Source: UBA6115 sp012514225
Lineage (GTDB): Bacteria; Bacillota; Clostridia; Christensenellales; Aristaeellaceae
DNA: 64,000 nt
Direction of reading: 5' to 3'
Assembly (NCBI GenBank): GCA_036756425.1
Contig: DAIOLC010000005.1
Span: 1-64,000, forward strand
Shown: positions 15,930 to 24,652 of the stretch, one piece after another
How the letters are laid out: each line of letters starts with the position of its first letter
How positions within the stretch are numbered: the first letter of the stretch is position 1
The notes under the pieces: generated by a model
The model's database searches: none
What the model saw: the letters and a program-made list of their open reading frames with translations, nothing else
Told to the model about the DNA's origin: nothing
Program-made: the position numbers and the translations under genes

Positions 15930-17630
15930 TCACTTGATTTTGGTCTTGTCCAGGCCGTCCAGGTAGCGTTCCAGCTCCGGCGTGATTTTCGCGATGGCCC
16001 CGGGCTCGAAGGGGCTTTGCATGCCGGACTTGGGCACCAGTTTCTTGAACGGCGTGCGCCCGGACTCGCGGCAGAGGGTCAGGTAGGAGTCCCAGGCCTT
16101 CCGGTGGTCTTTCATGTCCCAGACGAAGTACTGGAAGGCGCAGACCTGGGAGAGGGTGTAGTCCAGGTAGTAGAAGGGCGCGAAGAAGATATGCCCCTGC
16201 TTTTGCCAGCGGCCGCCCTTCTCCAGGTACTCGAAGCCGTTGTAGTCCAGGTGGGGCAGGTAGATTTTCTCAATCTCCCGGTATCGGGCGCGCCGCTGCG
16301 CGGGCGTGGCCTCCGGGTTCTCGTAGACCCATTCCTGGAACTCGTCCACGCTGGCGCCATAGGGCAGGAACTTGATGGCGTCGGACACGTGGCTGTAATA
16401 ATACTTCTCGGTGTCCGGGCCGAAGAAGCCCTCCATCCAGGGGTGGGTGAAGAACTCCATGGACATGGAGTGGATTTCGGCGACCTCGGAGGTGTACTGG
16501 GCGATGGCCATCAGTTCCACGTCCCGCTGCAGCCAGCCCTGGAAGGCGTGCCCGGCCTCGTGCGTCAGCACGTCCACGTCCCCGGAGGTGCCGTTGAAGT
16601 TGCTGAAGATGAAGGGCGACTTGTAGTCCGGCAGGAAGGTCATGTAGCCGCCGTTGGCCTTGCCGGGCTTGGTGGTCAGGTCCATCAGCCCACCCTTGAC
16701 CATCAGCTGGAAAAACTCGTCTGTCTGGGGGGACAGCTCCGCGTACATTTTTTTGGCGTGGTTGACCAGGTACTCCTCCGGCCCCTGGGGCAGGGGGTTG
16801 CCGCTCAAAAACTCCAGCCTGTAGTCGAAGTTCTTCATGTCCGGAACGCCGATGCGCGCGGACTGCTCCCTGTACAGCTTCTGCGCCAGGGGCACGACGC
16901 TGTCCCGGATTTGCTGCCGGTACACCCTGGCGTCCTGCTGGTCCCAGTCGGTCCGGCCCATGCGCGCGTAGGCGACGGGGATGAAGTTCTCGTAGCCCAG
17001 CTTCTTCCCGATGCGGTGGCGGATTTTCACCAGCTTGTCGTAGAGCTCGTCCAGCTGCTCCACCCGCTCCGCCAGCCAGCCCCAGTGCGCGTCGTTGGCG
17101 CGGCGCCGCGTGTCACGGTCGGTGGACTCCATGAAGGGCTCCAGGCTGGACAGGTTGTAGGTCTTGCCGTCGAACTCCACCTGCGCGGACGCCATCAGCT
17201 TCTCGTACTCGCTGACCAGTTTGTTCTCCTCCACCAGGTCGGGGATGATTTCCGGCTTGAAGGCCTTCAGCTGCACCGCGAGCTTCTCCAGCAAGTGCGG
17301 GCCGTATTTCTCGGTGATTTTGTCCCGGAAAGGGGAACTGAGCGCGATGGCGGCCAGCTCGGCCCCGAGCCCCTCGAACCGGGGCATGGCCACGTCCCAG
17401 GCATCCTGCTCGGCGGTGTAGAACGCGTCGCGGGTGTCGATGGTGTGGCGGATCTGGCACAGGGTGCCCTGGGTGGAGGCGGCGCGGGTTTTCTTTTCCA
17501 GCGCGGCCAGCGCGCCGAAGAAGGCGCCTTCCTCCTTCGCCTCCCGCATCGTCTCAAGCAGGCCCTTCATCTCCCCGAACTCCCGGTCAAAGTCCGGGCG
17601 CTCGTACTTCATGTCGCTGAACTTCGTCAT
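15930..17630 (-). CDS. pepF: M3 family oligoendopeptidase F
   Basis: Cytoplasmic zinc metallopeptidase that degrades short peptides. The protein is 566 residues, normal for the family. The zinc site HEAGHAFQGW is intact, with upstream DVDVLTHEAGH and downstream Glu in EIHSMSMEFF as the third ligand. Other landmarks are RRRANDAHWGW, KLGYENFIPVAYARMGR and DYTLSQVCAFQYFVW. ATG 17630 follows GGAAGGGAC; an upstream in-frame extension runs through the intergenic hairpins and is not real. It is transcribed alone between two terminators. Confidence 0.95.
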   Translation of the reverse strand: MTKFSDMKYERPDFDREFGEMKGLLETMREAKEEGAFFGALAALEKKTRAASTQGTLCQIRHTIDTRDAFYTAEQDAWDVAMPRFEGLGAELAAIALSSPFRDKITEKYGPHLLEKLAVQLKAFKPEIIPDLVEENKLVSEYEKLMASAQVEFDGKTYNLSSLEPFMESTDRDTRRRANDAHWGWLAERVEQLDELYDKLVKIRHRIGKKLGYENFIPVAYARMGRTDWDQQDARVYRQQIRDSVVPLAQKLYREQSARIGVPDMKNFDYRLEFLSGNPLPQGPEEYLVNHAKKMYAELSPQTDEFFQLMVKGGLMDLTTKPGKANGGYMTFLPDYKSPFIFSNFNGTSGDVDVLTHEAGHAFQGWLQRDVELMAIAQYTSEVAEIHSMSMEFFTHPWMEGFFGPDTEKYYYSHVSDAIKFLPYGASVDEFQEWVYENPEATPAQRRARYREIEKIYLPHLDYNGFEYLEKGGRWQKQGHIFFAPFYYLDYTLSQVCAFQYFVWDMKDHRKAWDSYLTLCRESGRTPFKKLVPKSGMQSPFEPGAIAKITPELERYLDGLDKTKIK

Positions 17631-17723
17631 GCTGTCCCTTCCCTCTTTCTCTGCGGCCTTTTGGCCGCGTTTTCCCTGAAGAGTGTACCCGTTCCGGCCC
17701 GGTTTTCCGGGCAGAACCCAAAT

Positions 17724-17745
17724 CCCCGCCCCGGATGGGGCGGGG
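17724..17745 (-). terminator. Terminator of the URO-D family gene
   Basis: Perfect 9-bp CCCCGCCCC/GGGGCGGGG stem with a 4-base loop, minus tail ATTTGGGTTCTG. The T-run is weak. Confidence 0.6.
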
Positions 17746-17772
17746 CAATGCCCGCCGGGCCGTCCTTTCCCC

Positions 17773-18768
17773 TCATTGGTTCCGGCAGGCTTCCAGGAAG
17801 GCCAGGACGTTTTCCGTGGGGATATCGTGGGGCATGGCATGGGTGGGCGCGATGATGTAGCCGCCGTCCCGGGACAGGATGGCGGTGATGTCCCGGACGG
17901 CCTGCCGGACCTCTTCCGGGTTCTTGAAGGGCAGCAGGGTCTGGGTGGAGATGCCGCCGAAAAAGGTGATGTCCTTTCCGTACAGCGCCTTGAACTTCCG
18001 GATGTCGTAGACTTCCGGCTGGAAGGTGTTGTAGATGTCCAGCCCCAGGGAGACCAGGTCGGGGAAGACCTCGGAGCAGTCGCCGCAGCTGTGCTGGGCG
18101 ACGTCCATGCCCCGGGCCTTGACGTGGTCGTACTGCCGTTTCAGCCAGGGGCGGATAAAGCGCTGCCAGAAGGGGTAGCCCATGATGAGCCCCTTCTGCT
18201 GCCCCCAGTCGTCGCCGAAGAAGACGCAGTCGATTGGGTACTGGCTGACGATGTCCACGACTTTCAGGTTGTAGGCCGTGATGTTTTCCATCAGCCCGTC
18301 CACGAAGGCCGGGTTGAGCACCATGTCGCACAGGAGGTCGGGCATGGAGCGCAGGGTCCAGGCGCGCTCGAAGAGCGAGAACCCGATGATGTACATGCTG
18401 TACAGTTCCTTTTGCGCGGCCAGCCGCTCGCATTTCCTGCGGATGAGCGCCTCGTCCGGCTCCGGGAAGGCATAGCCCGCCAGGGAGGGCTCTGTCAGCA
18501 GGTATTCGCGCACCACCCCGAAGTCGCCCTCCTGGCGCCCGTGGTCCCATACGACGCCGAACATGTCGCGGAACCGCCCGTCCTGAAGCGGGGTGAAGGA
18601 CTCGTTGCGCTCCTGGGCCAGGTAGGAGCCGGAATGCTCGAAAAACAGAGGGTCCCCGGTCTCCCTGACCATCCGCCGGTGCACCTCCCCGGTCATGTCC
18701 AGGAAATAGGGTACGGGCCGCACGTCCTCGTGCCGCAGGGCTTTCTTCACCGCTTCGCGCCGGGTCAA
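17773..18768 (-). CDS. Uroporphyrinogen decarboxylase (URO-D) superfamily protein
   Basis: A 331-residue TIM-barrel protein starting TRREAVKKALRHEDVRPVPYF, as in URO-D relatives. It carries the AQHSCGDCSEVFPDL region used for zinc in corrinoid methyltransferases, plus FFGGISTQTLLPF and GGYIIAPTHAMPHDIP near the end. It lacks the arginine-rich start of true HemE and stands without heme genes or corrinoid proteins, so a methyltransferase or other role is more likely than heme synthesis. TTG 18768 fits AGGTGA 6 bases upstream; GTG 18777 lies inside that site. The DNA just upstream is unusually AT-rich. Confidence 0.82.
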   Translation of the reverse strand: MTRREAVKKALRHEDVRPVPYFLDMTGEVHRRMVRETGDPLFFEHSGSYLAQERNESFTPLQDGRFRDMFGVVWDHGRQEGDFGVVREYLLTEPSLAGYAFPEPDEALIRRKCERLAAQKELYSMYIIGFSLFERAWTLRSMPDLLCDMVLNPAFVDGLMENITAYNLKVVDIVSQYPIDCVFFGDDWGQQKGLIMGYPFWQRFIRPWLKRQYDHVKARGMDVAQHSCGDCSEVFPDLVSLGLDIYNTFQPEVYDIRKFKALYGKDITFFGGISTQTLLPFKNPEEVRQAVRDITAILSRDGGYIIAPTHAMPHDIPTENVLAFLEACRNQ

Positions 18769-18889
18769 TACAATCACCTGTCTTTCAGGCTATATCGTAT
18801 TTCATGTTGATATTTTTGTCCAATTAATTTGACTCACAACCATTGGCGCACAGCTTGTTGTCTATAGCGAATTTTCTTTGCATGCTGGC

Positions 18890-18918
18890 TTGACATGTGT
18901 TGTTGTGTGCACTACTAT
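18890..18918 (+). promoter_or_regulatory. Strong promoter of the small zinc-ribbon gene
   Basis: Consensus TTGACA, 17-bp spacer, TACTAT, 40 bases before the start codon. A second TATAAT occurs at about 18933. Confidence 0.8.
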
Positions 18919-18958
18919 GAAAAAAAGGGCAATATAATATAAAATTTTGGAGGGAAAA

Positions 18959-19177
18959 ATGCCGAACTATAATCCACACTTGGTATGCCCGCATTGTCAG
19001 GTAAAAGGAAAAGTCTTTACGGAAGTAATAAAACAAAAAAAGGGAATCAGTGGTGGAAAGGCAACGGCTGCCCTTCTAACGGGCGGTTTGTCTCTCTTGG
19101 CAACAGGGTTGTCCAAAAAGGGGCTGATGACTCGTGCGCATTGCGATAATTGCAACTCGACATGGCACTATGAATAA
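18959..19177 (+). CDS. Small zinc-ribbon protein of unknown function
   Basis: A 72-residue protein with CPHCQVKG near the start and CDNCNSTWHY at the end, a four-Cys zinc ribbon split by a Gly-rich hydrophobic stretch (GGKATAALLTGGLSLLATGLS) that could be a membrane hairpin. ATG 18959 has TTGGAGGG 5-6 bases upstream. Its codons are much more AT-rich than those of all neighbours, and it sits in an AT-rich island with a consensus promoter and its own terminator, so recent acquisition is plausible. No function can be assigned. Confidence 0.8.
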   Translation: MPNYNPHLVCPHCQVKGKVFTEVIKQKKGISGGKATAALLTGGLSLLATGLSKKGLMTRAHCDNCNSTWHYE

Positions 19178-19258
19178 TCGTCTGATCACTGATTCGCTAG
19201 GAAATCATCAAGAATATCGGAGTTAAGACTTGTAATTTCTTCAAGCGCTTGTCAGTGT

Positions 19259-19283
19259 AACAGGGATCATATCCCTGTTTTTT
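19259..19283 (+). terminator. Terminator of the zinc-ribbon gene
   Basis: Perfect 9-bp AACAGGGAT/ATCCCTGTT stem, 3-base loop, T-run. Confidence 0.9.
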
Positions 19284-19311
19284 GTCCGTCTGCTGCGATG
19301 GGTGATATAAT
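19282..19311 (+). promoter_or_regulatory. Promoter of tldD-tldE
   Basis: TTGTCC, an 18-bp spacer and TATAAT, directly abutting the preceding terminator. Confidence 0.65.
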
Positions 19312-19356
19312 CAGATTAATCAGGATGAACAAGGCTTGGAACAGGAGGGCCGCGAT

Positions 19357-20742
19357 TTGCTTCCAGACATCATTTCCTCCCTGCACGGCAGTTTCGCCCC
19401 GGGGGCGCACAGCGAGCTGCGCGCCCAGCGCAGCCTCGCCCGGCGGGTCACCCTGCTGGGAGGCAACCTGGTGGCCAACGCCCGCACGGACCAGCAGGGC
19501 GTCAGCGCCCGTGTCTACCGGGACGGTGTGTACGGCTTCGCCTCCGCCGCCGACCTGAACGCGCAGGCCGCGAAGAAGGCGCTGGAGGCGGCGACGGACA
19601 ACGCGCGCTTCCTGGAAACCCGGGTCAGGCCCGGGCGCGGCGCGCTGCCCCCGATCGCGACGGGCTCCTTCCCCCGGCAGGAGGATTTTTCGGACCCCGA
19701 GCAAAAGCGCTACCTGGATTTCGTAAAGGCGGTGGACGACTACATCCGGGCGAAATACCCGGACCTGACGAGCCGCACCGTGGTGGCGACGGCGGACAGC
19801 ATGGAAAAGCAGCTGCTCACCAGCGACGGCTACGCCGCGCACACCCTGGCGCCGCGTTCCTACGTGTATGTCTTCCTCAACAGCCAGACGAAGGACGGCA
19901 TGCCGGTGGAGGTGTTCAAGCCCGTGGGCGGCGCGGGCAGCTTCGACGCCCGCTTCACCGACCCGGCCGCCCTGTATCCCGAGGTGGACCTTTTATACGG
20001 GCACCTGATGAAGAAGCGGGAGGCCGTGTTCGCCGAGGCGGGGCTGAAGACCTGCATCCTCTCCGGCGAACTGTCCGGCATCCTGGCGCACGAGGCCGTG
20101 GGGCATACGGTGGAGGCCGACCTGGTGCTGGGCGGCTCGGTGGCCGGGCCGAACCTGGGAAAGACGGTTGCCAGCCCCCTGGTGTCCATGACGGACTTCG
20201 CACACACCGCCTTCGGACAGCCCGCACCCCTGCCGGTCTACGTGGACGACGAGGGCGTGCTGGCGGAGGACGCGGAGCTCATCCGCAACGGCGTGCTGAC
20301 CGGCTTCATGGTCAACCGGGAAACCGGGCGGCACTTCAGCATGAAGCCCCGTGGCAATGCCCGTGCCTACGCCTTTTCCGACGAGCCGCTCATCCGCATG
20401 CGCAACACCGCCGTGCACCCCGGCCCGCACACGCTGCAAGAGATGATTGCGAGCACAGAGGACGGCTATTACCTGATGCACACCAACAACGGCCAGGCGG
20501 ATACCACGGGCGAGTTCATGTTCGGCGTGTCCCTGGGCTATGAAATCAAGGAGGGCCGCCTGGGGCGCGCCATCCATGACACGACGATTTCGGGCGTCGC
20601 CTTTGAGATGCTCAAGACCGTGGACATGGTTTCCGACACCCTCACCTGGTCTTCCTCCGGCTTTTGCGGCAAGAAGCAGATGATGCCGGTGGGCACCGGC
20701 GGGCCGGAGCTGCGCTGCCAGGTCATGATTGGAGGCAAATGA
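19357..20742 (+). CDS. tldD: TldD metalloprotease subunit
   Basis: Catalytic subunit of the TldD/TldE zinc protease (family U62), which degrades unfolded peptides and matures some ribosomal peptides such as microcin B17. It is 461 residues. The metal motif HEAVGH is at 245-250; the third ligand Cys is in the C-terminal region around SSSGFCGKKQMMPVGTGG. TTG 19357 is chosen because AGGAGGG lies 7 bases upstream; the earlier TTG 19336 has no site. The next gene, tldE, begins 1 base after its stop. No precursor peptide gene is evident nearby. Confidence 0.93.
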   Translation: MLPDIISSLHGSFAPGAHSELRAQRSLARRVTLLGGNLVANARTDQQGVSARVYRDGVYGFASAADLNAQAAKKALEAATDNARFLETRVRPGRGALPPIATGSFPRQEDFSDPEQKRYLDFVKAVDDYIRAKYPDLTSRTVVATADSMEKQLLTSDGYAAHTLAPRSYVYVFLNSQTKDGMPVEVFKPVGGAGSFDARFTDPAALYPEVDLLYGHLMKKREAVFAEAGLKTCILSGELSGILAHEAVGHTVEADLVLGGSVAGPNLGKTVASPLVSMTDFAHTAFGQPAPLPVYVDDEGVLAEDAELIRNGVLTGFMVNRETGRHFSMKPRGNARAYAFSDEPLIRMRNTAVHPGPHTLQEMIASTEDGYYLMHTNNGQADTTGEFMFGVSLGYEIKEGRLGRAIHDTTISGVAFEMLKTVDMVSDTLTWSSSGFCGKKQMMPVGTGGPELRCQVMIGGK

Positions 20743-20743
20743 G

Positions 20744-22039
20744 ATGAGCCGCGAACTGGAGACCGCGCGCCTGGCGCTTGACGCCCTTCTGGAGTACGGC
20801 GCCCAGGAAGCTTCCGCCCAGGCGCAGACCAGCCAAAAGCGGGAGTTCACCATCGAGGGCGGCAGGTTCACGCTGCTGCGCACCACCCTGGACCATTCCC
20901 TCTCCCTGCAGGCCCTGGCGGACCGGCGGCGGGGCGTCGTGAGCGGCAACAGCTTTGGGGAGGAGGCCGTCCGCAAGGCCGCGGAGGATTGCGCCGCCTC
21001 CGCCCGCGCGGCCCAGCCCGACCCCGCCTGGGAGCTGGCGAAAGAGGGCGGCGGCGTCTTCACGGACGGCGCGCCGGAAGCGGATTTGGAGCAGCTGTTC
21101 GAGCGCACGAAGGAGCTGCTGGACGCCATCCACCGTGAATTCCCTAAAATCGTCGTGGAGCAGGTGGGCTCCGAGCACGTGTCGACCCGGGGCGTTTACC
21201 TCAACAGCCACGGCGTCCGGTATGAGACCCTCTCCGGCCGCTACGGGTTGGACCTGCTGTTTTCCGGGCACGAGGGGGAACATTCCTCCTCCTTCAACTT
21301 CACCGGCGTAATCACCGACCGTCTGGACCGACCCTTCCTGGAGATGGGCGACCTGCGCCAGAGCCTTCTGGACGCGGAGAACCAGATTCATACCCGGCGC
21401 CCGGAAGGCAAGTTCGAGGGCCGGGTCATCTTCACCCCCGCCTGCCTGGGCGGCATGCTGGGGCAGCTGCTTTCCAACTACGCCGCCGACGCCGTGCTGC
21501 TGGACGGCACCAGCCAATGGAAGGACAGCCTGGGCAAACAGGTGGCGGACAAGCGGCTCACCCTGTCCGCCAGCCCCCGCGACCCGCGCGTGGTATGCGG
21601 GGAGCGCTTCACGCCCGAGGGCTTCCCATCCCTGGACTACGACGTCATCCGGGACGGCGTGCTCCGGCAGTTCATGCTGTCCGCCTACGCCGCCAACAAG
21701 ACCGGCAAGACCCGCGCGCCCAACCGCAGCTTCGCCCTGGTCATGAAGCCGGGGGACACGCCCCTTTCGGAGCTGATTGCCTCCACGCCCAGGGGCCTGC
21801 TGGTCTCCCGCTACTCCGGCGGCGCCTCCAATGCCAGCGGCGAGTTTTCCGGCGTGGCCAAGAACTCCTTCCTCATCGAGGACGGCAAGGTCGGGCCCGC
21901 AGTCTCGGAGACCATGATTTCCGGCAACCTGGCGGGCATGCTCGACCGGGTTGCCGGCATTTCCCGGGAAACGGTGGAGGACGGAACCGGCTCCCTGCCC
22001 TGGCTGGCTGTGGACGGGATTGTGATTTCGGGGAAATAG
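20744..22039 (+). CDS. tldE: TldE/PmbA metalloprotease partner subunit
   Basis: Non-catalytic partner that forms a heterodimer with TldD; 431 residues. Family landmarks are FTIEGGRFTLLRTTLDHSLS, SRGVYLNS-like STRGVYLNSHGVRYE, VIFTPACLGGMLGQLLSNY and the closing NASGEFSGVAKNSFLIEDGK followed by ETMISGNLAGML. It lacks the HExxxH motif, as expected for PmbA. ATG 20744 overlaps the ribosome site GGAGGC placed at the end of tldD; the two are translated together. Confidence 0.93.
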   Translation: MSRELETARLALDALLEYGAQEASAQAQTSQKREFTIEGGRFTLLRTTLDHSLSLQALADRRRGVVSGNSFGEEAVRKAAEDCAASARAAQPDPAWELAKEGGGVFTDGAPEADLEQLFERTKELLDAIHREFPKIVVEQVGSEHVSTRGVYLNSHGVRYETLSGRYGLDLLFSGHEGEHSSSFNFTGVITDRLDRPFLEMGDLRQSLLDAENQIHTRRPEGKFEGRVIFTPACLGGMLGQLLSNYAADAVLLDGTSQWKDSLGKQVADKRLTLSASPRDPRVVCGERFTPEGFPSLDYDVIRDGVLRQFMLSAYAANKTGKTRAPNRSFALVMKPGDTPLSELIASTPRGLLVSRYSGGASNASGEFSGVAKNSFLIEDGKVGPAVSETMISGNLAGMLDRVAGISRETVEDGTGSLPWLAVDGIVISGK

Positions 22040-22102
22040 GCGAGGCCGCAGGAAAACAGCGCGTTTTGTACTTTCTGTCCGTTTTTTTGGATGAAGCATC
22101 TG

Positions 22103-22168
22103 GTGATGCAGGCCCATGCCTTCCGACCAGGCGTAATGAAACGGGTCCGCCGGTCCCGCCTGCATCAC
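22103..22168. repeat. Long inverted repeat between tldE and the rhomboid gene
   Basis: An 11-bp perfect inverted repeat GTGATGCAGGC/GCCTGCATCAC encloses 44 bases that can fold further (GCCT/AGGC, GGGTCC/GGTCCC). No U-run follows. It may be a structured mRNA element; no known class is recognised. Confidence 0.45.
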
Positions 22169-22265
22169 AGGCAAGCATGATCAGGAGCGCGATTTGATTC
22201 CCTGGCCGTGAAAACGGAAGGGGGCAATCCCCGCCTTCACGCGCGGCGCAGACAGGAGGTCAGCG

Positions 22266-22868
22266 ATGACAAACCGCGGCGGCTTCCTCCATAAACTGGA
22301 CCCGCGGCGCTATATCGAGTTTTCCTCGCCCGTGACGCTGGGGCTCGCGCTGGCGTCCCTGCTGGTGCTGGTGTTGCACCGCCTGACCGGCGGCGCCGCC
22401 ACGCGGGCGCTGTTCGCCGTATACCGTTCCCCGCTGACGGACCCGCTGTTTTACCCGCGGCTCTTCCTGCACGTGCTGGGGCACAGCAATTTCGCCCATT
22501 ACGCCGCCAACATGGGGCTGCTGCTGGTGCTGGGGCCGCCGATGGAAAAGCGATACGGCTCCCGCGCCTTCCTGCTCTTCGTCGCGCTGACCGCCCTGGT
22601 GACGGGCGTCTTCCATCTGCTGCTCACGCCCCACGGCATGGCGCTGGGCGCCAGCGGGGTGGTGTTCATGCTCATCCTGCTTTCCGCCGCCTCCGGCCGG
22701 GAGACGGGCAAGCTGCCCCTGACCCTGCTGCTGGTCGCCGCGATTTACCTGGGGCGGGAAATCGCCGACGGGCTGTTCCGGAAGGACGGCGTGTCCCAGC
22801 TCATCCACGTCATCGGCGGCCTGTGCGGCGCGCTCATCGGGCTGCTGCACGGGAAAAGAAGGCTATAA
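22266..22868 (+). CDS. Rhomboid-family intramembrane serine protease
   Basis: A 200-residue membrane protein with six or so hydrophobic segments. The rhomboid HxxxxHxxxN-type motif HSNFAHYAAN is at 73-82, the nucleophile Ser130 in GASGVVF and the partner His181 in LIHVIGG, so it should cleave membrane-spanning substrates. ATG 22266 follows AGGAGGTCAGCG. Gly-rich helix spacing (GGLCGALIG) fits the final helix. It stands alone after tldE; the substrate is unknown. Confidence 0.92.
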   Translation: MTNRGGFLHKLDPRRYIEFSSPVTLGLALASLLVLVLHRLTGGAATRALFAVYRSPLTDPLFYPRLFLHVLGHSNFAHYAANMGLLLVLGPPMEKRYGSRAFLLFVALTALVTGVFHLLLTPHGMALGASGVVFMLILLSAASGRETGKLPLTLLLVAAIYLGREIADGLFRKDGVSQLIHVIGGLCGALIGLLHGKRRL

Positions 22869-22931
22869 AGTAGCGGGATTTCATTTATTTTACCGAGGAA
22901 ATCCGAAGTTCATGTGGTGTAGAGTATGAGC

Positions 22932-22960
22932 TTGACAAGATTTGCACATTGATATATATT
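22932..22960 (+). promoter_or_regulatory. Promoter of the ABC/ceramidase-fold operon
   Basis: Consensus TTGACA, 17-bp spacer, TATATT in an AT-rich stretch. It leaves a leader of about 170 bases before the binding-protein start, long enough to hold regulation, though I see no known riboswitch. Confidence 0.8.
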
Positions 22961-23139
22961 TCTCGCGAAGATACGCATCTTTTCACTTGCCCTTTGAGAG
23001 TTTACATTGCCTGAACCCGCCTGGCCGCTGATTGCGGGACGACGGACCCGGCTACGATAACCTGAAGCGTCCAAGCCATTTAGAGAGACGTGGCGTGTTG
23101 TTTTATACGCGCTCACAATAAACGAAGGAGGAAGGGAAC

Positions 23140-24489
23140 TTGAAAGGAAAACTGCTGCACCTGTTGCTGGTCATGGCACTGGTATTCTCTGTGGCGATGC
23201 CGGCCGCGCTTGCCGAGGACGTGGAAGAGGTCTACTTTTTCAGCAGCATCGGCGGCTATCAGAAGCTGCTGGAAGGCGAAGTGGCCAACTGGAACGATAC
23301 TGTCGGCGCGGAAAAAGGCATCCGTATCGTCATGGAGACCAACATTGACAACTATGGGACCGCGCTTGAAACCATGATTGCCGGCGGAACCTACCCGGAC
23401 ATCGCGGACATGTACAGCCGGTCGGAGATGCTGGCAGCCGGATTTGTCCGCGACCTGTACACCGTGCCGGGTGTGGAGGCGGAAATCGAGCGGTTCAAGC
23501 CTTACCTCTCCCAGGGCATCAACCTTCAGGGCGACAAGCTCTATTCGATGCCGCTGGAGCTGGTTCCCCTGAAGATGGTCTACAACGCGGAGATTTTCGC
23601 GGAGTGCGGGCTGACGGAGCCGCCCAAGACCTGGGATGAAATGGCGGACTATGCCAAAATCATCACTGAAAAGGGCGCCGGCAAATACTATGGATTCGGA
23701 TGGACGACCATGTGGGCGGCTTCCTACCAGCGCCTGCTGATGAAGAGCACGATCGGCTCCGTGGGCCGCGGCTGGTTTGACAATACCAACGCGACCTACG
23801 ACTTCACGCCCTGGGAGCCGGGTGTAAAGGCCATCGCCCGGATGTACCAGGAAGGCTCCATGTTCCCCACCCCCATGGATCAGCACATCGACCCCATCCG
23901 CAACCGCTTCGCGGAGGGCCTGGTTGGCATGGAGATTGCGCCTTCCTACGACGTCGCGGTATACAACCTCCAGTTCCCCGCCAACTTTGAGTGGAAGGTG
24001 GCCGACGTGCCCGCGCTGACGGCGGACGGGTTGCAGTACAAGAGCCTGGCCTTGAACCGCGGCAACGTCTCCATCACCACCTGGGTCACCGAGGAGCGGC
24101 TCCCGGCCGTCGTGGAAGCCTGGAAATTCCTCCATAGCCGGGAACTGTATAAAAAGCTATACGCTAACAGCGCTATCATTCCCCACGAAGCGGACATCAT
24201 CGCGGAGGTTTCCCAGCAAGGGTATGAGAACATGCTGAAGAACTGGCCGGAGATGAGCGACATCACCAACTATACGGTGGAGCCGGTCCGCCCGGACCGC
24301 CTGCTCACCCTGGAAGGGGACAACTACCAAACGGTGTTCACCAACATCATGCTGGGCGACACAACCTGGGAAAACGAAATCGCCGGCCTGAACGACCGCT
24401 ACAACAAGGCCTACCAGCAGGCGAAGGACGACGGGATTATCAGCGTGGAGGTCTACGAAGCCCCTTACAGCGCGGGAGCGCGCGAGTAA
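23140..24489 (+). CDS. ABC transporter substrate-binding protein (sugar type, family 1)
   Basis: Exported receptor of 449 residues. A signal peptide (LLHLLLVMALVFSVAMPAALA) precedes the mature EDVEEVYFFSSIGGYQKLLE. Central motifs are typical of family 1 receptors: IADMYSRSEMLAAG, LYSMPLELVPLKMVYNAEIFAECGL and PPKTWDEMADYAKII. There is no lipobox Cys at the cleavage site, so attachment is unclear. TTG 23140 follows GGAGGAAGGGAAC. It heads a six-gene operon with permeases, an exporter-like protein and two ceramidase-fold proteins. The residues do not tell me the ligand; a sugar or oligosaccharide is the family default. Confidence 0.9.
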   Translation: MKGKLLHLLLVMALVFSVAMPAALAEDVEEVYFFSSIGGYQKLLEGEVANWNDTVGAEKGIRIVMETNIDNYGTALETMIAGGTYPDIADMYSRSEMLAAGFVRDLYTVPGVEAEIERFKPYLSQGINLQGDKLYSMPLELVPLKMVYNAEIFAECGLTEPPKTWDEMADYAKIITEKGAGKYYGFGWTTMWAASYQRLLMKSTIGSVGRGWFDNTNATYDFTPWEPGVKAIARMYQEGSMFPTPMDQHIDPIRNRFAEGLVGMEIAPSYDVAVYNLQFPANFEWKVADVPALTADGLQYKSLALNRGNVSITTWVTEERLPAVVEAWKFLHSRELYKKLYANSAIIPHEADIIAEVSQQGYENMLKNWPEMSDITNYTVEPVRPDRLLTLEGDNYQTVFTNIMLGDTTWENEIAGLNDRYNKAYQQAKDDGIISVEVYEAPYSAGARE

Positions 24490-24521
24490 CCGGTGCGATT
24501 GCGCCCTTGGGGCGCTGTCCT

Positions 24522-24559
24522 GGGGCGGGTATGCCCGAATTTCCGGGCATACCCGCCCC
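24522..24559 (+). terminator. 16-bp intercistronic hairpin after the binding-protein gene
   Basis: Perfect stem GGGGCGGGTATGCCCG/CGGGCATACCCGCCCC, 6-base loop, weak T tail (TTCCTG). More likely an mRNA stabiliser or partial terminator than a full stop, as the operon continues. Confidence 0.7.
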
Positions 24560-24652
24560 TTCCTGAATACCAGGGAATCAGGGTGAAGGGGAGAAGGAAA
24601 TCGAAATGGCGAAGCCCCCGCCCTTTACCCAAACCGGTAGAGGGGACGTGAG

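Noticed and set aside
16017..17855. Plus-strand frame of 612 codons over pepF
   Set aside because: pepF on the minus strand has its zinc motif and full-length family match; the plus frame has no ribosome site or family features.
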